DNA of 42,754 nucleotides from Richelia intracellularis. Lineage in GTDB: Bacteria; Cyanobacteriota; Cyanobacteriia; Cyanobacteriales; Nostocaceae. Every line of letters begins with the position of its first letter. Position 1 is the first letter of the stretch. Under the pieces are notes generated by a model that worked only from the letters and a program-made list of their open reading frames with translations, had not been told where the DNA came from and made no database searches. The position numbers and the translations under genes were made by a program. Location: contig CBZS010000632.1 of NCBI GenBank assembly GCA_000613065.1, positions 1-42,754 of the forward strand, in the 5' to 3' direction. This document shows positions 37,831 through 42,754 of the stretch, piece after piece.

Positions 37831-40380
37831 CTAGAATCTTTCTCCAATACCGAAGTTAATCCGATTATCTCCGTCATCGTTAAAACCGAAGTCCACCCGA
37901 ATAGGACCAAGGGGAGATTGTACCCGCACACCTACACCGTAACCGAACCCTATACCATTTTTATAAAGTAGTTCTGCCGCTCTGGTAGTAGTACCTAAAT
38001 CACTACCAAAGTCTGCAAATAAAGCACCACTAATTAGGGAAAAAACGGGAAAGCGATATTCCATAGAAGCTTGTAGGTAACTGCGTCCACTACTTAATGC
38101 TCCTTCTTCGTAACCACGTACCGAGTTACTACCACCGATAGTAAATGCTTCATAAGGTGGTAAATCTCCCTGAACAGTTCCCCCTTGAATGTTAAATGCC
38201 AGAGTTTCCGCGCCTTTTTTCGAGAAGTTGGTAAAATCTACGGGTATGTATTGGCTGTAGCTTCCCCGCAGTCTGGTGAGAAAAATATTACCTCTGCCAA
38301 TGGGAATTGATTGATCTAAACCTAAACGGAAAAATGAGCCCTTTGTGGGTTGCAATGCATTATCACGGCGATCGCGGTATGCACCAAGTCTGACTAAGAA
38401 TAAATCATCCTTACCATCTCCCGATTTGCTTAAATCTAGGAATTCATTGGTTGAACCTTCAACCTTACCTTGTTTTATCAAATCCCCGTCTGCATCACGA
38501 ATAGAAACTTGTTGATATTGAAATCCGGCGGAAGCGATCCATTCCGAACGTTTATAAGGGTCATCAGATAAAGGACGTGTGAAGTTTACACCAGCACCCA
38601 ACCGTACAACCCGGGGTGGATCGCCGTCATCCTTATGATTATTAGGGTTAAAGGTTTCAATATTCCTATCATCGGGACCATCAAATATTAAGGAGATTGA
38701 ACTTCTCCGGAAACTATTCACAGTGTAGGATGTCCGATAAGGATCAGCTGCAATCCAAGGATCTGTAAATCGCACATCAAACAGTAATTCTCTTTGTCCT
38801 CGCTGCAATTCAGCCCCTAACTTCTGGTTTCTACCATTGAGGTTTTGTTCCTGGTAACTCAAGGTTCCAAATAAACCGCTTGCGGAGCTAATACCCGCAC
38901 CCGCAGCAATTGAACCACTTCTACGCTCAACTACGTTCAATATCACATCAACTTTGCTGGGGTCATCACCAGGATCTAGGGAAACGTTGACATCTTCAAA
39001 CAAACCCAACCGAAATAATCGCTGTAGGTCTATTTGAACCATGTTGCGATTAAATATCTGCCCCGATTTTAATTCTACTTCTCGTTTAATTACATATTCT
39101 TGGGTACGTCCTTTGATTGGTTCCCCTTTTTCATTGGTGTCTTGTCCTTCTTTATTGCGGAAGCGGACGCGGATATCTTCTACAACCCCTTCTGTTACTT
39201 GCAGGGTAACAACACCATCTTCAGAAACTTTGGGTGAACCAACTACTTGGGCTAATACGTAACCCTGGTCTTGATAACGCTTGGTTAACTGTTTAACCCC
39301 TTCTTGCAACTCTCGGAAATTAAGTATTATTCCGTACTGAAGCTGAAATATTTCATCTAGTATCTCTGGCTTTAATACTGAGGGGACATTGGTTCCTGGA
39401 TTGGCATCAACTTGGACTTTACTTAGAACTGGATTAGGTTGGACCTCAAAGTTGATCCTGACACCAAGCGGGGTATCTTCTGGTATTGCTCGCACATTGG
39501 AGAAGAAACCAGTGACAAAAATGGCGTTAATATCTTCTTGGAGTTGAGAACGAGTAGTAGTTCTGCCAGGTTTTGTCTGAATTGCCCGATAAACTTGGTC
39601 TTCTAGTTCGGATGCAATTTCTCCAGTAGTGGATTTGACAAATACTTCAGAAACCAAGACACGGGTTTCTTGTTCTTGGGTATTTTCTTGTGTTGGAGTT
39701 TCTGAATTATTCTGGGTGGTAGGTTGAATAGGAGCGGGCTGAAAATCTGAGGGGCTGTCTGTTTGGGGCTGTGTATCTGGGGGAGGGGTATATGGTGCTG
39801 TAGTTTCGGGGGTTTGTGCTATTTTTTTTGGAGATTTTAGGGGTAATACTAACCCCGCTTTTTTTTGGGGAACTAATTTACCGGAAACGGTATTAGTTGC
39901 TTTATCTTGGGTACTAAGTGGGGGCTTATTGGTTAGGAAGTTTTGATTGCGATTTTGCTCTGCAACAGCAAATTTTAGGTTATCCCCCAATGATTGTGAA
40001 GAAGTTTGTGGAGAAGAGGATTTTTTCCATGTTTTGAGGGCTGTTATGAGTGAATGGGGGGAATGGCTATGTTTAGTGGAGTTTTTCCCTATTACTGACG
40101 CTGATTTGACTGTAGATACCTGAGCGAATTTTATGATTGAAGTATGTTCAGGAATTGTGGTTACAGCCAGTTCAGGGACTGTCGTTTTTGCAGTTTGGCT
40201 TGAGGAGTTGCTAACTAACTGCTTTGATTGATTTTTTTTGGGTATTCTCCCTACTGTAATGTCAGTTTTTGGGGTTTGGGCATTTCCTGTTACGGAAGTG
40301 CTTAGGGGGGCTGCTATTGCCACGACTGTAGCCAATACGGTGAATAAGCGCATTTTATTTACATTCCTCTTCACGTCCAC
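37831..40380 (-). CDS. Omp85/BamA-family outer membrane assembly factor
   Basis: The 849-residue protein has a signal peptide (about 10-34) and a long low-complexity Pro/Gln/Ser-rich linker to about 240, usual in cyanobacterial Omp85. Three POTRA-like domains follow (about 240-490: VLVSEVFVKSTTG, LSKVQVDANPG, VTEGVVEDIRVRFRN), then a C-terminal barrel. The lid motif VRGYEEGA is at 754-761 and the chain ends in GERF with terminal phenylalanine. It inserts beta-barrel proteins into the outer membrane. The ATG at 40353 (MRLFTVLA) is an alternative start. The gene is upstream of lpxC, the conserved order. Confidence 0.95.
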   Translation of the reverse strand: MDVKRNVNKMRLFTVLATVVAIAAPLSTSVTGNAQTPKTDITVGRIPKKNQSKQLVSNSSSQTAKTTVPELAVTTIPEHTSIIKFAQVSTVKSASVIGKNSTKHSHSPHSLITALKTWKKSSSPQTSSQSLGDNLKFAVAEQNRNQNFLTNKPPLSTQDKATNTVSGKLVPQKKAGLVLPLKSPKKIAQTPETTAPYTPPPDTQPQTDSPSDFQPAPIQPTTQNNSETPTQENTQEQETRVLVSEVFVKSTTGEIASELEDQVYRAIQTKPGRTTTRSQLQEDINAIFVTGFFSNVRAIPEDTPLGVRINFEVQPNPVLSKVQVDANPGTNVPSVLKPEILDEIFQLQYGIILNFRELQEGVKQLTKRYQDQGYVLAQVVGSPKVSEDGVVTLQVTEGVVEDIRVRFRNKEGQDTNEKGEPIKGRTQEYVIKREVELKSGQIFNRNMVQIDLQRLFRLGLFEDVNVSLDPGDDPSKVDVILNVVERRSGSIAAGAGISSASGLFGTLSYQEQNLNGRNQKLGAELQRGQRELLFDVRFTDPWIAADPYRTSYTVNSFRRSSISLIFDGPDDRNIETFNPNNHKDDGDPPRVVRLGAGVNFTRPLSDDPYKRSEWIASAGFQYQQVSIRDADGDLIKQGKVEGSTNEFLDLSKSGDGKDDLFLVRLGAYRDRRDNALQPTKGSFFRLGLDQSIPIGRGNIFLTRLRGSYSQYIPVDFTNFSKKGAETLAFNIQGGTVQGDLPPYEAFTIGGSNSVRGYEEGALSSGRSYLQASMEYRFPVFSLISGALFADFGSDLGTTTRAAELLYKNGIGFGYGVGVRVQSPLGPIRVDFGFNDDGDNRINFGIGERF

Positions 40381-40559
40381 ACACCATCACAAGGCACTAT
40401 GCTCTCATGTCTAAAGCAAAATTTTAAAATATTATGCCCTTTTCCTGGAAAAAGTAACCATTTCTGACAATTAGGTTTTATCTCTGTTAAGACAGAAATA
40501 AATTCATTGCAACGCAACACTAGGGGTTTATTTACATTTGTCCGGGGAAAAGATCAACT

Positions 40560-41306
40560 TCAGTTATTTTTCTGGGGTAGAGTCACCTGTATAACTCTGT
40601 GTAAAACCTCCTGATATGCATCTTCTATATTGCCCAAGTCTTTGCGGAAACGATCTTTATCCATAACGCGCTGGTTTGGATCAGTTTTTGCATTGTCCCA
40701 CAAACGGCAAGTATCGGGGCTAATTTCATCTGCTAACAGGATTTGTTGTTGGGAGTCCAGACCAAATTCTAGTTTTAAATCTACAAGGGTAATGCCACAT
40801 TGTTGAAAAAACTCCTGGAGTAATTTGTTTATTTGCAATGCTAGATGAGTAATTGTATCAACTTGTTCCGCAGTTGCTAGTTGCATTACATATAAGCGAT
40901 CGCGTGTTAGTAAAGGATCGCCTAATTGGTCATTTTTATAATAAAATTCCACCAATGGTTTCAACAGCACTTTTCCTAGTTCTAAACCAGTTTGTTGACA
41001 CAGACTACCTGCAGCAATGTTCCTGACAATCACTTCTATAGGTAAAATTGTCACTGCCTTTACCCGCATTTGATTGGGAGTGGGATTGTCAATAAAGTGA
41101 GTTTTTATACCCTTATTTGCTAATATTTGAAATAATTTGCTGGAAATACTACAGTTGATTCTCCCTTTGTCGATAATGCTGCCTTTCTTTTGAGCATTAA
41201 AGGCTGTGGCATCATCTTTGAAGTCTGCTAGGAGAATTTCTGGATTGTCTGTAATGTAGAGGATTTTGGCCTTACCTTCGTATAACTTTTGGAGATTGCC
41301 AGACAT
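40560..41306 (-). CDS. purC: SAICAR synthetase
   Basis: The 248-residue protein begins QKLYEGKAKILYITDN, the ATP-binding start of PurC, followed by DDATAFNAQKKGSI, VEVIVRN-type IEVIVRNIAAGSL and VDLKLEFGLD. It ligates aspartate to CAIR in purine synthesis, in the cytoplasm. It lies 5' of omp85 on the same strand with a 179-bp gap. A strong hairpin at 41338-41375 lies just upstream. Intact. Confidence 0.96.
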   Translation of the reverse strand: MSGNLQKLYEGKAKILYITDNPEILLADFKDDATAFNAQKKGSIIDKGRINCSISSKLFQILANKGIKTHFIDNPTPNQMRVKAVTILPIEVIVRNIAAGSLCQQTGLELGKVLLKPLVEFYYKNDQLGDPLLTRDRLYVMQLATAEQVDTITHLALQINKLLQEFFQQCGITLVDLKLEFGLDSQQQILLADEISPDTCRLWDNAKTDPNQRVMDKDRFRKDLGNIEDAYQEVLHRVIQVTLPQKNN

Positions 41307-41337
41307 GGTGGAAAGTCAAATGGTGATATATAGCTTA

Positions 41338-41375
41338 CCGAAAAATAACCTTGCTGAGATAAGGTTATTTTTCGG
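41338..41375 (-). terminator. Strong 15-bp hairpin between gyrB and purC
   Basis: CCGAAAAATAACCTT and AAGGTTATTTTTCGG are perfect 15-bp arms around an 8-nt loop. Reading on the minus strand the 3' arm contains TTATTTTT, so it fits a gyrB terminator 150 bp after its stop. Since it ends 32 bp before the purC ATG, it could also lie in the purC leader. Confidence 0.65.
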
Positions 41376-41526
41376 CTTAACTATTTTATCTCTTTCGGTT
41401 ATAGATATATAGCTAAATTTGATTTTCTCTTGATGTAATTACTCTTAACAACTATCACTAAATTATTTTTTTTTATGGACAGCCTACACCCACCGCCAAG
41501 CATGGAGTATAGGTAATCCAATCTGA

Positions 41527-42754
41527 TTAGATATCTAAATCCATAAGGTTAAGTTTAGAACCAAAGGTCTCAATAAATTCACGACGCGGGGCAACACGAT
41601 CGCCCATTAAAATTGTGAATATACGATCCGCTTCGGCTGCATCCTCAATTTCCACTTGTTTTAAGGTACGAGTTTCCGGATTCATTGTGGTATCCCACAA
41701 CTGATCTGGCATCATTTCCCCCAATCCCTTAAATCGTTGGATAGTGTAGTTAGCATTTTCTGGGAATTTTGCGATCGCTTCTTGTAATTCCCTGTCGCTG
41801 TAACAATACTGATGGTTACGTCCTCGCTCTAATTTATACAGGGGTGGACAAGCAATATAAACAAAGCCTTGCTCGATTAATGCCCTTTGATAACGATAGA
41901 AGAAGGTTAACAATAATGTCCGGATGTGCGCCCCATCTACATCCGCGTCAGTCATTATTACTACACGATGATACCGTAATTGTGCAGAATCAAAGTCTTC
42001 CCCCTTAACGCCTAAACCCAATGCTGTAATTAGGGATTGAACCTCATTGTTTTTGTATATTTTGGCATCATCAGTCTTTTCAATGTTAAGAATTTTACCA
42101 CGTAGAGGCAGGATAGCTTGAGTTCTGCGATCACGTCCTTGTTTAGCACTACCACCTGCACTATCGCCTTCCACAATGAATATCTCGGATTCACAGGGAT
42201 CGCGGGAAGCACAATCGGCTAATTTCCCTGGTAGTGGGGAGGATTCTAACACCGATTTCCGCCGGACTAGTTCCCTTGCGTGGCGGGCTGCTTCGGCGGC
42301 TTTGAAGGCTTGAATAGCTTTATCTAAGATAGAATCTGCAATATTAGGGTGAAACTCTAAGTATTCGGTAAGAACCTCACCAACCAAAGAATCAACAATA
42401 CCTCTAACTTCAGTATTTCCCAGCTTAGTTTTAGTTTGTCCTTCAAATTCTGGTTCAGGGACTTTCACAGAAATAATCCCCGTCAAACCTTCCCGGACGT
42501 GCTCCCCACTCAGGTTAGACTCATTCTCCTTGATTTTATTCCGTTTGCGAGCGATCGCATTCATACTCCGGGTGAGAACAGTCTTCAAACCTTCTAAGTG
42601 GGTTCCACCATCTATGGTACGAATATTATTGGCAAAACCAAGAATATTATCGGAGTAAGCATCAGTACACCACTGTAATGCTACTTCGATTTGAACTTGA
42701 TTGCGCTCCCCTTGGACATAAATAATATCTTCATGTAATGCTTGTTTTTCTCGG
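41527..42754 (-). CDS. gyrB: DNA gyrase subunit B, partial (N-terminus outside window)
   Basis: The frame is open to the window end, giving the last ~408 residues, starting in the transducer domain ([20 protein letters not shown]). The TOPRIM motifs [14 protein letters not shown] and [16 protein letters not shown] are present, with the C-terminal [14 protein letters not shown]. Gyrase introduces negative supercoils; subunit B supplies ATPase and metal-binding activities. The C-terminal length is that of the short cyanobacterial GyrB. The stop is at 41527-41529. Confidence 0.97.
   Translation of the reverse strand, partial: REKQALHEDIIYVQGERNQVQIEVALQWCTDAYSDNILGFANNIRTIDGGTHLEGLKTVLTRSMNAIARKRNKIKENESNLSGEHVREGLTGIISVKVPEPEFEGQTKTKLGNTEVRGIVDSLVGEVLTEYLEFHPNIADSILDKAIQAFKAAEAARHARELVRRKSVLESSPLPGKLADCASRDPCESEIFIVEGDSAGGSAKQGRDRRTQAILPLRGKILNIEKTDDAKIYKNNEVQSLITALGLGVKGEDFDSAQLRYHRVVIMTDADVDGAHIRTLLLTFFYRYQRALIEQGFVYIACPPLYKLERGRNHQYCYSDRELQEAIAKFPENANYTIQRFKGLGEMMPDQLWDTTMNPETRTLKQVEIEDAAEADRIFTILMGDRVAPRREFIETFGSKLNLMDLDI

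Overview
This window looks like the chromosome of a filamentous, probably heterocyst-forming cyanobacterium (Nostocales). The evidence is petB/petD next to ctpA, the omp85-lpxC-fabZ-lpxA-lpxB order, an EGY-like site-2 protease, many HIP1 octamers (GCGATCGC), and short repeats of the Nostoc type. Genus and species cannot be fixed from the sequence alone. The amount of transposon debris and broken genes resembles a decaying, symbiont-like genome, such as the Azolla or diatom cyanobionts; that comparison is an inference.

Layout. 1-1615: ISAs1-type transposon remnant. 1729-2656: intact FKBP-type isomerase and phasin-like genes. 2970-7569: a stack of nested insertion sequences (IS630-like remnant, containing an IS5/IS1031-like element, containing an ISAzo13-like element), followed by a decayed DUF772-type IS5. 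7612-10065: a TpsB outer-membrane transporter and a lone RelE/ParE-like toxin. 10300-12067: decayed IS1634 interrupted by ISAs1 and a 91-bp MITE. 12196-15927: ctpA, petB, petD and an RsbW-like anti-sigma factor, all intact. 16026-23876: a graveyard of a glycosyltransferase pseudogene, an Uma2 gene broken by two separate elements (one itself broken by another) and a kinase/FGE pseudogene. 24106-26348: intact trpB and an isocitrate-lyase/PEP-mutase family gene. 26458-31039: a broken secreted-protein gene, IS remnants, and a TPR gene split by an IS5 copy. 31174-42754: mostly intact housekeeping genes (MBL-fold hydrolase, site-2 protease, lpxB, lpxA, fabZ, lpxC, omp85, purC, gyrB).

Functional themes. 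ctpA, petB and petD serve thylakoid electron transport and D1 maturation. The omp85-lpxC-fabZ-lpxA-lpxB block couples outer-membrane protein assembly with the first steps of lipid A synthesis. The accessory regions are almost wholly inactivated.

The most notable structure is a family of seven 91-bp MITEs. Five have 8-bp target duplications (four perfect, one with a mismatch), and two sit inside the omp85/lpx block. Target-site duplications and the restored reading frames allow the order of several nested insertions to be read directly. A 21-nt patch near one MITE looks like a templated mutation. I found no tRNA, rRNA, CRISPR array or recognisable defence system, and no clear new multi-gene system.
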